DNA from: an uncultured Lachnospiraceae bacterium
GTDB lineage: Bacteria > Bacillota > Clostridia > Lachnospirales > Lachnospiraceae
Assembly: GCA_910578605.1 (NCBI GenBank)
Contig: CAJTQG010000002.1
Coordinates: 48,150-112,149 of the forward strand
DNA: 64,000 nt
Direction: 5' to 3'
Shown: positions 26,095 to 36,006 of the stretch, one piece after another
Layout: every line of letters begins with the position of its first letter
How positions within the stretch are numbered: position 1 is the first letter of the stretch
Notes under the pieces: model-generated
The model's input: only the letters and a program-made list of their open reading frames with translations
What the model was told of the DNA's origin: nothing
The model's database searches: none
Program-made: the position numbers and the translations under genes

Positions 26095-26535
26095 TTATGT
26101 TAATATATCCAACAGCAGCCCCCTGATTTCATCTATGGTATTTAATATGGCAATATTGTCCTTCTCGTCCTTAATCAATTCTTCTGCCAGTTTGTCTAGA
26201 TTCTCATCAATAAGCTTCACTATTCCGTACACTCTATGTCTTCCCCGCTTATCCAAAAAGTTCTGTCTAGCAAATTGATGGGAACGATTGACCACTTCAT
26301 TCAAAAAACTTTTTACCAACTCCCGATATCTTCTCATATCCCGAATATCTGTATGTTTCGCAATCTTTTTCCCCTGCTGGCTGATTTCATTCATCAAGCC
26401 GCTGAGTTTCGCCTGCAAATCGCTCTCCTCAATATTGCTTATCAAACTAAAACGAAATGTTTCATCACCAGAAACATTGGGCGTCTTATTTTCCACTGGA
26501 GCAGCATGCAGCAATTCATGAATGCGCATATCCAT
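26095..26535 (-). CDS. yaaR: YaaR (DUF327) family protein
   Basis: A 146-residue, mostly helical, soluble protein. The central [38 protein letters not shown] matches the DUF327/YaaR family, and the position between the kinase gene and holB is the same as in Bacillus. Function is unknown; co-occurrence with holB suggests a link to replication or signalling. The ATG at 26535 has AGGAGG eight bases upstream; a GTG three codons earlier overlaps that site and is rejected. There are 130 bases to holB. Confidence 0.88.
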   Translation of the reverse strand: MDMRIHELLHAAPVENKTPNVSGDETFRFSLISNIEESDLQAKLSGLMNEISQQGKKIAKHTDIRDMRRYRELVKSFLNEVVNRSHQFARQNFLDKRGRHRVYGIVKLIDENLDKLAEELIKDEKDNIAILNTIDEIRGLLLDILT

Positions 26536-26659
26536 AATTCCCACCTCCTCTTGCCTAGTGTAAATATTTTAAACAGCTGGTGTAATCTTGTCTTCCTGTT
26601 TGCCTTTAGGCTGTATATAACAATAGTTTACTATAGAATAAATGTGAAGTAAAGAAAAT

Positions 26660-27247
26660 TTACCGATTTTTCATTTCCAACATTTCCAGCTTCATCCTTT
26701 CTATACATTGATCCAAATCAATATTTTCATATTTCTTGTCAATTCCTGCCAATTTCAGCGTCTGTTGGTCAAAATCCAAACTGTCTGCCAAAAATCTGCG
26801 GCATAATTCCTGATAATCCGGCTTTTTCTGCCGCCTCTCTCTGTCAAGAGCCCTCTGCAGCCGAACGCCGTCCTCCACCTCTATATAAAAAGGAATTACC
26901 CATTCTTCTCCAAAATATGCTTTTACCTTCTCATAAGATTCTAATGTACCAATTAACACATAATCCTTATGCTCTATATCCACAGACTCATCCTTTGCCG
27001 TAAAGTAATGCCATGGTCCGTGGGCGGTAAGATAGCTTCGCCTTTCAATAATAATGCCCGCCTGTTCCATTTGCTCCATCTGCCAAGGGCTAACAAAATG
27101 GTACTCCCGCCCCTCCTTCTCCCCGCTGCGTATAGGCCTTGTAGTATAGCCTATGATTTCATGCAAATTCAGTTCTTTGTCCTGCAGTAATTTATGATAA
27201 ATGGTATCCTTACCTGACGAACTTTTCCCTAATATATAATATACCAT
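26660..27247 (-). CDS. Guanylate kinase-like protein
   Basis: A 195-residue P-loop kinase. The variant P-loop ILGKSSSGKDT is at residues 5-15, and the GMP-binding signature GYTTRPIRSGEKEGREYHFVS (about 33-53) is typical of guanylate kinases. The Arg-rich RALDRERRQKKPDY resembles the lid. It could phosphorylate GMP, but the P-loop (KSSSGKD in place of GPSGVGKG) departs from housekeeping Gmk, so it may be a second, specialised copy. In Bacillus the corresponding slot between yaaO and yaaQ holds tmk, a thymidylate kinase. The spacing to YaaR and to the decarboxylase suggests one transcription unit. Confidence 0.85.
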   Translation of the reverse strand: MVYYILGKSSSGKDTIYHKLLQDKELNLHEIIGYTTRPIRSGEKEGREYHFVSPWQMEQMEQAGIIIERRSYLTAHGPWHYFTAKDESVDIEHKDYVLIGTLESYEKVKAYFGEEWVIPFYIEVEDGVRLQRALDRERRQKKPDYQELCRRFLADSLDFDQQTLKLAGIDKKYENIDLDQCIERMKLEMLEMKNR

Positions 27248-27302
27248 AACAAATTTTTCTCCACTTTCTCAAATGAGTTTTTCCATCCTGTTTAAATTTT
27301 TT

Positions 27303-28790
27303 CTATTCCCTTACTACCTTGATAAACATCAATGTTTTATCCTCTGTCCCCATTACAGTCAATCCATCCTTTATATATTGCAGACAGCGGTTGATAATTT
27401 CCTTTGTAAGCATTTCCCCAGGGGTTATCACGGGTATTCCCGGGGGATATACATAAATGTATTCCCCGCTGATTTTGCCCGCTGAATGCGTAAATAATAG
27501 CTTTTCCTGTTCCCTTTCTCCCGCCTGGCTAATAGAAATACATACAATAGCCGGCTCCTTATCTGACAAGTCCTCTTCAGCCTTACCTATCTTTTTATCT
27601 ATCCTCTTAGCTATTCCCTGCTCCATTTGCTCCATATTGTCGTTTACGTCAATGGAGATGGACCTGTCAATCTGTTCTAATGCTTCCCACAAACGTTTTA
27701 TTCCACATGGTGTATCCATCACGGAAGTCATTGCCAGTGCATAGTTTGACGCCGCCATCTCCATTTGCAGATGAAATTTTGACAGTAGCTCATCATATAA
27801 CTGCTTTCCTGTAAATCCATTCGGTTCATTCCCCCTTATGACAAGCTTGGACATATCTATATCAAATATATGATATTGTCCAATAAAGCTTGGATTCAAA
27901 AAATGCAGATGGGATATTGTTCTAATATTTTCCTGCATTTGTTTTAACAGCTCTACATAAGCGGAAAAATCTTGAAAGCTTTGACCTTCCAGCCAAGTCA
28001 TACACTGTGAGATGCTGGCCATCAAAACATATGACGGACTGCTGGTTTGATATATTTGCAAATACTTTTCCATTTTTCTGTGAGATGCTCTTTTGCCTTT
28101 TATGTGAAGCAATGCCGTCTGGGTCAATGCAGGCAATGTCTTGTGCAAGCTTTGTATGACAATATCCGCCCCCTGGTCTAATGCAGATTTGGGAAAGGAA
28201 GGATGACAGCTAAAATGTGCCCCATGGGCCTCATCCACAATCAAAATCATTCCTGCCTGATGCACTATTTCTGCCAATGAACGAATATCAGAGACAATTC
28301 CCTCATATGTAGGTGATGTGATGATAACTGCCTTGGCATGGGATTTTTCCACAATGCATTGCTCTAGCTCCTCCACTGCAATCCCCCCTAGTATTTGAAA
28401 CTGTGGAATCTGGGGCGGATACAGGTAGGCAGCTGTTAACCCCCGCAGTTCCAATGCATGATATACAGATTTATGGCAATTTCTGGCGACTATTACAGTG
28501 TCTCCATATTCTGTGACACTGCTTATAGCGCTTAATATACCGCAGGTGCTGCCATTCACTAAAAAATAGGTTTTATCGCTGCTATATAAGCAGCGGGCAC
28601 GTTCCATTTCTTCTTTTATAATTTCTGTGGGACAATGTAAATTGTCAAACCCATCAATTTCTGTTATATCCATTTCATATGGATTATCCATCTTTATTTT
28701 TGCATTTCTTTTATGCCCTGGCATATGGAAGGGATAATAATCTGTCTTTTTATAGTTTTCTAATTTATCATATAACATTGTATCATCCAT
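27303..28790 (-). CDS. Orn/Lys/Arg decarboxylase family PLP enzyme
   Basis: A fold-type I PLP enzyme of 495 residues. The N-terminus has FHMPGHKRN, and the core has NGSTCGILSAISS, IVDEAHGAHFSCHPSFP and the PLP-binding lysine in IQSLHKTLPALTQTA. A C-terminal family domain ends in IYVYPPGIPVITPGE. It removes CO2 from a basic amino acid to give a polyamine precursor such as cadaverine, putrescine or agmatine; the substrate is not readable. It lacks the N-terminal wing domain of the long inducible enzymes, matching short YaaO/SpeA types. The ribosome site before the ATG is weak. It is first in the block leading to yaaR and holB, like Bacillus yaaO. Confidence 0.93.
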   Translation of the reverse strand: MDDTMLYDKLENYKKTDYYPFHMPGHKRNAKIKMDNPYEMDITEIDGFDNLHCPTEIIKEEMERARCLYSSDKTYFLVNGSTCGILSAISSVTEYGDTVIVARNCHKSVYHALELRGLTAAYLYPPQIPQFQILGGIAVEELEQCIVEKSHAKAVIITSPTYEGIVSDIRSLAEIVHQAGMILIVDEAHGAHFSCHPSFPKSALDQGADIVIQSLHKTLPALTQTALLHIKGKRASHRKMEKYLQIYQTSSPSYVLMASISQCMTWLEGQSFQDFSAYVELLKQMQENIRTISHLHFLNPSFIGQYHIFDIDMSKLVIRGNEPNGFTGKQLYDELLSKFHLQMEMAASNYALAMTSVMDTPCGIKRLWEALEQIDRSISIDVNDNMEQMEQGIAKRIDKKIGKAEEDLSDKEPAIVCISISQAGEREQEKLLFTHSAGKISGEYIYVYPPGIPVITPGEMLTKEIINRCLQYIKDGLTVMGTEDKTLMFIKVVRE

Positions 28791-29042
28791 CTATTCAGCT
28801 TATTTTGATTTCTATTTTATATTATACTTAATTTTTTTATATTGTACTTATTTTCCTATTGTTCTGTTATTGATGTCCCACTGCTCTTTCTTTTTATTTC
28901 TTTAACCAATGAGCCAAGTGGGCATACTTACACAACTGTCTCCTATCTTATCATATTATTCCCTTAAAAACTATTGTTTTCTTGTTACATAACGAATGTA
29001 AATTTGTGGCTTTACATCTGCAAAATCAAATGATTGAAAGTT
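28791..29042. other. Intergenic region upstream of the decarboxylase
   Basis: AT-rich sequence that should hold the decarboxylase promoter on the minus strand. A partly repeated TTATATT-x-TACTTA motif is seen at 28815-28850. There is nothing else I can support. Confidence 0.5.
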
Positions 29043-29082
29043 AAAAAAGGAAAGGGGACAATCCCCTCTCCTCTTTCTTATC
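29043..29082 (-). terminator. Terminator of the chemoreceptor operon
   Basis: On the minus strand, GGAGAGGGGA and TCCCCTTTCC form a stem around TTG, followed by TTTTTT. It lies about 155 bases after the chemoreceptor stop. Confidence 0.65.
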
Positions 29083-29233
29083 ACAATATTCAATTATACT
29101 TTGCATACACACTGCAATATCGCTGATTCCTTTTTTAATCTGCCAAACCATTATTAAAATAATAACTTGCAGATTTTTAAATTATGTATTTTCAATCATT
29201 ACAAGTAATAGCTTTATCATGTTAGTGCGCTAT

Positions 29234-30760
29234 TTAATCTCTGTCTAGCAGTTCCTCTAATTGTTCTACCATAGAATTAATATTATCCACCTGTCTGGAT
29301 AATATATTTATCTCCTCGCTGTTGTTTTGCACCATACTGGTAATATTGGTAAAACCATCATTCTCCACCTGGATCCGCTGTGCTATATCCTCATTGATGG
29401 CAACAGTTCCTTGTATTACTGTATTTTGTTCATCCCGAATGTTATCCACCTGCTGGATTGCATCCATAGATTTTTTCAGCAAATTCATCATAGTGCGCAC
29501 AGCATTCACTGTCTCAGCAATCACTTTGTTCTGGTCAAGAAGCTGCTTTGCATTTTGCCCTATAAATTTAGACACATCATTTGTTCCGTTCTGCACACGG
29601 CTCACAACATCATTAACATTTTTCAATGATTCCTTTGTGTTCTCCGCCAAATGACCTACCTCCTGAGCCACAACTGCAAAACCTCGTCCTACCTCCCCTG
29701 CTCTTGCCGCTTCAATAGAAGCATTTAGCGCTAAAAGATTGATAGATTCTGCAATATCATTGATAATATCAAGCGTCTTGCCAATCTCATTAGATTCTGA
29801 CAACAGCTTTTCTGTCACCTCTATGGTTTTATTGGTAGAACCCTCCACCTCACGGCTCATGCCGATTAGATGATTTAATGCCTTTTCATTGGACACGGAT
29901 ATCTCAACTAATTCCTTAGAAATACTGTCTACATCCTGCATTTTTAATTCCATGTTCCTACTGCTTTCCTCTAAATTCACAAGATTTTCCTTGCTCTGTT
30001 TTGACTTATCCAGCATAACTGCATTGCTCTCTAATAAATTCTCACTGATAGCAGATAATTCCTCTGTAGAAGCACTCTCCGATTGAGCTGTCCCTACTAA
30101 TACTTGACTGGCACTGCCAAGCTGACCTGCAATCTCATTCACCTTTTCTAACAATGCCTCAATTCTCTCTGTATTTTTTTCTAGCTGCTCTTTTTTTGCA
30201 TTTAATAAAAATTTCTCCACAAAGGCCATTAAAATAATTACACCCACAAGACTGAGCACAATACATATAGTTCTCAGCACAACATCTGACCAAAATAAAG
30301 ATTCTGCCGGTCTTGTTATGGGATTACCAAAAAAAAGAATAAGCAGTGAAGCGCATTCAATACAACAACATATAATAATATGCCTCATATCCAAAAAAAA
30401 CGCCATTAAAATTAAAAAGTAAAAGACAAACATCCATGATTCCTTTGATGGAAATATCCAAATAATGAGATTTAGATTAATTGCCATCAACAACAATAGA
30501 AAAATCTTAATCCATGTTTCATATTGCTTTGTCAATACTTTGTATTTCATGCTCTTCCTAATCATAAAAAAACCAACAATATCTTCTAAAACAATAATTA
30601 TAATAAACATCATTACAGACATTACTGATACATTAGGATAGCATCCAAAAGCCTTTAAACACGGCAGTACTACTGCCGCTGCCGTAGCGCTCAGCATTAC
30701 TATTGCCAATATAAAAATAACAACCTTTTTTCTATATTCTTCTAAAATTTCATTCCCCAT
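29234..30760 (-). CDS. Methyl-accepting chemotaxis protein without extracellular sensor domain
   Basis: A 508-residue transducer. The N-terminal third carries about six membrane segments (residues ~15-190) with only short loops, so no periplasmic-type ligand domain is present. No HAMP domain is obvious. A long coiled coil leads to the conserved hairpin tip [29 protein letters not shown], where CheA and CheW bind. Sensing must be through the membrane or an intracellular signal. The ATG at 30760 follows GAGGAG with 7-base spacing. It is 16 bases downstream of the KAS III-like gene and surely co-transcribed, an unusual pairing. No other chemotaxis gene is in the window. Confidence 0.93.
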   Translation of the reverse strand: MGNEILEEYRKKVVIFILAIVMLSATAAAVVLPCLKAFGCYPNVSVMSVMMFIIIIVLEDIVGFFMIRKSMKYKVLTKQYETWIKIFLLLLMAINLNLIIWIFPSKESWMFVFYFLILMAFFLDMRHIIICCCIECASLLILFFGNPITRPAESLFWSDVVLRTICIVLSLVGVIILMAFVEKFLLNAKKEQLEKNTERIEALLEKVNEIAGQLGSASQVLVGTAQSESASTEELSAISENLLESNAVMLDKSKQSKENLVNLEESSRNMELKMQDVDSISKELVEISVSNEKALNHLIGMSREVEGSTNKTIEVTEKLLSESNEIGKTLDIINDIAESINLLALNASIEAARAGEVGRGFAVVAQEVGHLAENTKESLKNVNDVVSRVQNGTNDVSKFIGQNAKQLLDQNKVIAETVNAVRTMMNLLKKSMDAIQQVDNIRDEQNTVIQGTVAINEDIAQRIQVENDGFTNITSMVQNNSEEINILSRQVDNINSMVEQLEELLDRD

Positions 30761-30776
30761 AACAATGCTCCTCTCA

Positions 30777-31769
30777 TTATATTTTATATAAGACGGCATT
30801 CATGGAATAACCTGCTGCAACAGAACAAAAAACTAGATATCCTTCTGGCTTTAAAGAATCCCAAACTTCATTTAATGCCATAATAGGACTAGAAACACCC
30901 GTATAACCATATTTGTCTCCCACAAATATGTATTTTTCCTTATCTACTCCCAGTTTCTCTAATGTAAGCTGATTATCTGCATCTGAGAATTGTGAAAAGA
31001 CAAAACGTTGAACTTCCTCCAATTTCACATGATTATTTTCCAATAAACGTGTAATAATTCCTGCCCAATTATCAGCTAAAAAGCCAAAATCAAATGGATT
31101 CCATGCCATGCGGCGCTTTTCCTTTGGTACTTCGTAGAGCAATTCCTTGGAATGCCCACATTCCGGCAAAACAATAGTATTATGATAATCTGAATCTGTT
31201 AGATACTCTGAATCTAAGATTCCCCTTTTCTCTTCCTCTTGAATATTTTCTAGTATTAATGCAGCTGCTGAATCACCAAACGTCGGATACGCAACTGAGT
31301 CTTTATAACGCACTACCGAACTCACATGCATACTGCCAATAATCAATGTTCTTTTTACGGACCGTCTTTGTTGCATATAACCTGCAATTGCGTCCATCGC
31401 CCACAACATGCCAATGCAATTACAATTCATATCATAAACTCGGTGTGCATTTTCCGCCTTCAACATCTGATTTAATTTTAAGGCATTGGTAGGTACATTG
31501 TATTCTGGTGTATCAGTGGCAAACACAATCATATCAATGTCCTTTGCCTCTAAGCCGAATTTTGTCAACACAGTTTTTGCCGCTTCATATCCCATAGAAA
31601 GAGAAGATTCATCCCTGTCTGCCAAAAAACGCTTATGCCGATTCAAGTGTTTCATCAACCCCGTAACCTCAACTCCCAATCTTCTAAAATGCTCTTCAAA
31701 ATACTCATTACCCACTTCATTTGCAGGGAGATAAATACCGGTCCCTCTAATAATTACGTTTTGCTCCAC
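30777..31769 (-). CDS. KAS III-like thiolase-fold protein lacking catalytic His and Asn
   Basis: A 330-residue thiolase-fold protein of the 3-oxoacyl-ACP synthase III type. The N-terminus [14 protein letters not shown] and the middle [11 protein letters not shown] are typical. The nucleophile Cys118 is kept (DMNCNCIGM). At the usual His position the sequence has Ser259 (VFSQFS in place of xxPHQAN), and at the usual Asn position it has Tyr289 (YGYTGVSS in place of xGNTSAAS). Decarboxylative condensation by the normal mechanism is therefore doubtful; an acyl-transfer or acyl-sensing role is possible. The start is a GTG at 31769, set by AAGGAGG upstream. It is co-transcribed with the chemoreceptor gene. 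Confidence 0.85.
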   Translation of the reverse strand: MEQNVIIRGTGIYLPANEVGNEYFEEHFRRLGVEVTGLMKHLNRHKRFLADRDESSLSMGYEAAKTVLTKFGLEAKDIDMIVFATDTPEYNVPTNALKLNQMLKAENAHRVYDMNCNCIGMLWAMDAIAGYMQQRRSVKRTLIIGSMHVSSVVRYKDSVAYPTFGDSAAALILENIQEEEKRGILDSEYLTDSDYHNTIVLPECGHSKELLYEVPKEKRRMAWNPFDFGFLADNWAGIITRLLENNHVKLEEVQRFVFSQFSDADNQLTLEKLGVDKEKYIFVGDKYGYTGVSSPIMALNEVWDSLKPEGYLVFCSVAAGYSMNAVLYKI

Positions 31770-32202
31770 TTTTCTAACCTCCTTAGTATACCATGCTGCT
31801 ATCTGGCAAAGCAGCAGCAAGTGATATTTTTCCTTAATTATACTTTAAATGATATTTTATCTAGGTACTATAAAAATCATTTTCCCTACCCTCCCTCTTT
31901 CAACTGTGCAGGCTCTTTTTCATTATAGTACCGATTGTAAATGCCCGCACAAAAAAATTATAGATTTATTTCCATATTATACCATGTAACTATTTGCAAC
32001 TCAAACTTTTTTTACCCCATAATTGAGAATTATTAAAAATCTTGTGATGTTGGGTGTTTGCATTCCTTACAATCTATGATAGAATAGTGATGATTTGCTA
32101 AGCATTGACCAATATGCTCATACAAATTTTTAGTTCATCTATTGCATGACACTTGGCACATTGCCCACAGAAATAAAGCTGAAAAATTAAAGGAGATTAA
32201 CT
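31770..32202. other. Divergent promoter region of the KAS III-like and GT2 genes
   Basis: About 430 bases of AT-rich spacer. On the plus strand a candidate promoter TTGCAT (32058-32063) and TAGAAT (32080-32085) with 16-base spacing precedes the glycosyltransferase. There is no clear minus-strand promoter, hairpin or reading frame. Confidence 0.5.
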
Positions 32203-33129
32203 ATGTTATCCGTTGTGATTCCTGCTTACAATGAGGAGCAGATATTGTCAAAAACCGCTGATACCATCAGCTGCCTATTAACAGAAAATCAGATTGAATA
32301 TGAAATAATTTTTGTAAATGATGGCTCCAAGGACGCTACATGGAATGAAATTGAAAAAGCTCACCAGCATAACAGCCGCATAAAAGGAATTTGTTTCTCA
32401 CGAAATTTTGGCAAGGAGGGAGCACTTTTTGCGGGAATGTCCAAAGCAAAAGGAAATTGTGTTGTATTTATAGACTGCGACTTACAGCATCCGCCTGAAC
32501 TTATCCCTCAGATGTACAAGCTGTGGCAGGAGGGCTATGAAGTTGTGGAGGGCGTGAAAAAAAGTCGGGGCAGAGAAAATTTTCTTCATCGTTTTGCGGC
32601 AAAAACCTTCTACAAGCTGATGAGCTCCGGCACTGATATAGATATGTCCCGCGCCTCAGATTTTAAGCTGCTTGACAGGAAAGCGGTGGACGTGCTGCTT
32701 GGTATGCCGGAGAGGAATGTATTTTTTAGAGCGCTTTCTTCCTGGGTAGGCTTCAAATCTACCATGATTGAATTTGATGTCAGAGAGAGAGAGGCAGGCA
32801 CATCTAAGTGGTCTATTCACTCATTAATAAAGTATGCCATAACTAATATAACTTCCTTTTCCACTGCACCTATGCAGATTGTATCTATCTGCGGCACTAT
32901 ATTCTTTTTATTTTCCATGGTTCTTGGCATTCAGTCTATCTATATGTATGCCACCAACCAGGCCGAAACCGGATTTACTACCATTATCCTATTACTGCTT
33001 ATTACCGGCACTATTATAATGATGGCACTTGGCATTATCGGCTATTATGTGGCAAAGATATATGATGAAATCAAAGGACGGCCTAAATTTATAATCAGCA
33101 AGTTTTTAGACTCCACCGATGAATCGTAG
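32203..33129 (+). CDS. Polyprenyl-phosphate glycosyltransferase, family GT2 (DPM1/GtrB-like)
   Basis: A 308-residue membrane glycosyltransferase. The GT-A domain (1-230) has SVVIPAYNEEQIL, IIFVNDGSKDAT and the metal-binding DCDLQHP (DxD-type). Two C-terminal membrane segments (about 232-255 and 267-290) place it in the GtrB/ArnC/DPM1 group, which moves a sugar from a nucleotide carrier to undecaprenyl phosphate for later use outside the cell. It likely supplies a lipid-linked sugar for decoration of envelope polymers. The ATG follows AAAGGAG. It is convergent with the wzx-like end of the polysaccharide operon, and its terminator lies inside that gene's 3' end. Confidence 0.92.
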   Translation: MLSVVIPAYNEEQILSKTADTISCLLTENQIEYEIIFVNDGSKDATWNEIEKAHQHNSRIKGICFSRNFGKEGALFAGMSKAKGNCVVFIDCDLQHPPELIPQMYKLWQEGYEVVEGVKKSRGRENFLHRFAAKTFYKLMSSGTDIDMSRASDFKLLDRKAVDVLLGMPERNVFFRALSSWVGFKSTMIEFDVREREAGTSKWSIHSLIKYAITNITSFSTAPMQIVSICGTIFFLFSMVLGIQSIYMYATNQAETGFTTIILLLLITGTIIMMALGIIGYYVAKIYDEIKGRPKFIISKFLDSTDES

Positions 33130-33145
33130 CTATTTACCTACTTAT

Positions 33146-34447
33146 CTACTTATGAAAGATATCTTTTAATAAAAATGCGTTCCATGTCATTTTTAAAAAC
33201 GGACGCATTTTTTTCATGCACAAAGGAAGCAAAACCGCTCCCACCAACTCCGTAATAAGGGTGGCAACAGCAGCTCCCATTGCACCGGTTTTGGGAATCA
33301 AAATAAAATTAAGAACTAAATTAACAACCGCTCCTCCTCCAATTAAATATTTCACATATTGGCTATAATCTTCGCACACAAGCCAAATCCCCCTTGCCGT
33401 TCCAATGAGTGAAAACAATTTAGACCACACTAACAAAATCAAAATAGGTATGGCCCCATAAAAATCCCGCCCATACAATATAAAAATACAGAGTTTGGAA
33501 CACAGGCTGAAACCAATTCCTGCCATAATACTTATCCAAATAACACCAGCTAATAATTTGCCGTAGGTTCTCCTGTAATCACCCTCCCTGTGCTCTGTCT
33601 TATTGGTCATAATAATAGGGCGCCCAGAATCAATGAAAGCATTGGGGATAAACATCCAATACATGGCAATATTCATACCCGCCGCATACAAACCGTTCTC
33701 CACATCAGCATTGGTACTGAGGGAGCCAATCATCAGCCTGTCCATCTGGGTATAAATTACTACTAGCAGATTAGACAAAATAAAAGGGCGACTGACCGAC
33801 AGCAATCCCCTTGCCTGGGGCAATGAAAATGTTAACTTATGTTTTTTCTCTCTGTTCTTCTCATAAAAAATCAGCAGCAATACAGCTACTACAAAGGTGT
33901 CTAGAACGCCCGCCCAGGCAAACCACACTACATCCGCCCCTACCAAAATTAAAATTACCCGCAGTCCACAGACAAAAAGGTAGGATATGCTTTTGGCAAT
34001 GGAGGTGAACTTAGACTGCAGCTCTGCCTGAAAATAAAAATCAATGGTATCAAAAGCGGCAAACATTACCGCCAGCGCCTGAATACATGTAACTACAAAC
34101 ACTACCATATTTCCCGGCTTAAGAACAATGACAAAAATAGCTGTCAGCACAACGGAAAGCATCCCCGACACAAAACGGAGGACACAGGTAGTGCCCAAAA
34201 TCCTTCCTGTATCCTCCTTGTGTTTAATCATTTCATTGACAATTACAGCATCAATACCCAGCTTACAGCAAATAGTAAAAATATTTACATAGGCAAGACC
34301 ATAGCTTAGAATACCATAATTTGCCTTGCCTAAATACCTTGCCGTGACAGATGTGATCACAAGGGACAAAATCATATGGAGTACCTTATCCATCATAATC
34401 CACAGAGTATTGTATTGAAATCTTTTTCCTATATTGCTCTCGTTCAT
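33146..34447 (-). CDS. Wzx-type oligosaccharide flippase
   Basis: A 433-residue polytopic membrane protein of the polysaccharide/lipid II flippase (MOP) superfamily, with about 12-14 segments. The N-terminus FQYNTLWIMMDKVLHMILSLVITSVTARYLGKANYGIL is typical of Wzx. It should flip lipid-linked repeat units across the membrane for polymerisation by the neighbouring Wzy-like protein. It is last in the eight-gene operon running from 42832 to 33146. The ribosome site is weak (AAGGA about 12 bases from the ATG). Short direct repeats lie in the 84-base gap to wzy. Confidence 0.92.
   Translation of the reverse strand: MNESNIGKRFQYNTLWIMMDKVLHMILSLVITSVTARYLGKANYGILSYGLAYVNIFTICCKLGIDAVIVNEMIKHKEDTGRILGTTCVLRFVSGMLSVVLTAIFVIVLKPGNMVVFVVTCIQALAVMFAAFDTIDFYFQAELQSKFTSIAKSISYLFVCGLRVILILVGADVVWFAWAGVLDTFVVAVLLLIFYEKNREKKHKLTFSLPQARGLLSVSRPFILSNLLVVIYTQMDRLMIGSLSTNADVENGLYAAGMNIAMYWMFIPNAFIDSGRPIIMTNKTEHREGDYRRTYGKLLAGVIWISIMAGIGFSLCSKLCIFILYGRDFYGAIPILILLVWSKLFSLIGTARGIWLVCEDYSQYVKYLIGGGAVVNLVLNFILIPKTGAMGAAVATLITELVGAVLLPLCMKKMRPFLKMTWNAFLLKDIFHK
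33171..33214 (+). terminator. Terminator of the GT2 gene, inside the 3' end of the flippase gene
   Basis: AAAAATGCGT (33171-33180) pairs with ACGCATTTTT (33203-33212), followed by a T-run. It works for plus-strand transcripts and overlaps the coding end of the convergent flippase gene. Confidence 0.6.
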
Positions 34448-34470
34448 AATGATACCAGTCCTTTTTTCTA

Positions 34471-34520
34471 TATCTTAACTTTATCTTAACTTTATTATCT
34501 TGACTTTATTATCTTGCTAT
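34471..34520. repeat. Short tandem repeats between flippase and polymerase genes
   Basis: Three to four imperfect copies of TATCTT(A/G)ACTTTAT lie in the 84-base spacer between the wzy-like stop and the flippase start. They push the two genes apart, whereas most of the operon is tightly spaced. Confidence 0.65.
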
Positions 34521-34531
34521 AATTTCTTATT

Positions 34532-35983
34532 TTAATTTCCCAACTGCTTATTTTCTTTTGCCTTCTGACCGGCAAAATACATAGCGTAGCCCATCATCAT
34601 CCAGAATAGAGCATAGAAAATGTTCACCTGGTACAAAATACGATTTTCAAACATTTCCATAATTAAAATAATAATGGAGAGAATCAGCATTCCCAAAAAC
34701 CATTCGTTTTCGTGGAGCACCTCAATTCTCTGAATATACCATAGTATCCTATTAAAATACTGAATCATAAATCCACAGAAAATACAAAATCCCACAATTC
34801 CTGATGATACTAATATGGTTAAATACATATTATGAAGCCCGCCATTCTTTAAGGAATTGCGAAAAAATTTTACTGTCTTCTTGTCTGTGTCCGGAGATAC
34901 TCTCTTGTGAATCTCATCGTACACCTTCTCCCTTGTAATACCAAAAAATGGTGTGTCATTAAACTGGTCAATTCCTGCCACCCACAAATACTGTCGGCCA
35001 TTCAGGGTTCCCCCTGTAGAGTCCTTTGTTGTGTCCTTCCGATTAAAATTAAAAAAGGATGCTGCGTTAACTGTCACATTGGGAAACAGTTTAGGAAGCT
35101 GCCACAAAAGCTTTCCGCTGATTCCCACGCATACCATCATCACAAAAATACTCACAAGTGCCGCTGCTGCCTTCACCCATATTTTTTTCTTGTAAATCAC
35201 ACCACACAGAAAATATACAAGCATTGCCACACCAATATACATAGCATATATTGCCGTTCTAGAACCGGTAAGCACCAGACAGGCAAACTGCAAAATGCCG
35301 TTGACATTTAACATAATCTTTACTATTTTTTGAGTTAGCTTTCTATCCCTTCCCACTTCTAACTCTTTTTCTTCGCTGACACAAACTCTTTTATCCTTCT
35401 CCAGCAGCATCAATATCGTGCAAAACAGGGAGATAATATTAATCGTTGCCCCCACATTAGGATTGTAAAGCCCCCACATGCGGTTTTTGTAAATTCCCAT
35501 ATGCAGAGTCGCCCCGTCTGCCTTGTAAGAATAGGTTAAAGAAAGCAAAAATGTAATAAAACATAGAACAGACATAATAAAAGAACAGACAAGAACCGTT
35601 CCCCAAACAGCATGCATTTCCTTCTTCATATCCTCAATACTTTTTTTCAAATCCTGTCCATAGAGCAGCACAAAAAACAAAAACATATAGCACAGTGCCT
35701 TTGCGTTCTCACTGAAATATCCATCCTTGTTGAGCAAAATGGTAATGCCGTAGGAAAAACAGAACGCCAAAAGCCAATTCATTCCCTTTGTATTTAACAA
35801 TCCATATGGATTTTTTGCAACCTCCCACACAATCAGCACAATCCCCCATAACAGCAACAGCTTCACATAGGCGCCTGCATACAGGTGAAGCAGGGGAACC
35901 GTATTAATCATTAGGGCAATAATTAAAATCACTTTATATAAAACTCTATTGAATATTGTATTTTCTATGATTTTTTTACCCAT
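34532..35983 (-). CDS. O-antigen ligase/polymerase (Wzy-like) membrane protein
   Basis: A 483-residue protein with about 10-12 membrane segments and a large extracytoplasmic loop (roughly 290-390), which contains GRQYLWVAGIDQFNDTPFFGIT and LKNGGLHNMYLTILVSSG. The latter is the H-N pattern of the Wzy_C/O-antigen ligase family. It should polymerise lipid-linked repeat units on the outer face of the membrane. The ATG follows AGAGAGGAAAAGG. It lies between a GT2 gene and the flippase, as expected in a Wzx/Wzy-dependent locus. Sequence drift in this family is high, so the assignment rests on topology, loop motif and context. Confidence 0.9.
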   Translation of the reverse strand: MGKKIIENTIFNRVLYKVILIIALMINTVPLLHLYAGAYVKLLLLWGIVLIVWEVAKNPYGLLNTKGMNWLLAFCFSYGITILLNKDGYFSENAKALCYMFLFFVLLYGQDLKKSIEDMKKEMHAVWGTVLVCSFIMSVLCFITFLLSLTYSYKADGATLHMGIYKNRMWGLYNPNVGATINIISLFCTILMLLEKDKRVCVSEEKELEVGRDRKLTQKIVKIMLNVNGILQFACLVLTGSRTAIYAMYIGVAMLVYFLCGVIYKKKIWVKAAAALVSIFVMMVCVGISGKLLWQLPKLFPNVTVNAASFFNFNRKDTTKDSTGGTLNGRQYLWVAGIDQFNDTPFFGITREKVYDEIHKRVSPDTDKKTVKFFRNSLKNGGLHNMYLTILVSSGIVGFCIFCGFMIQYFNRILWYIQRIEVLHENEWFLGMLILSIIILIMEMFENRILYQVNIFYALFWMMMGYAMYFAGQKAKENKQLGN

Positions 35984-36006
35984 TTCCTTTTCCTCTCTTC
36001 TATTTC

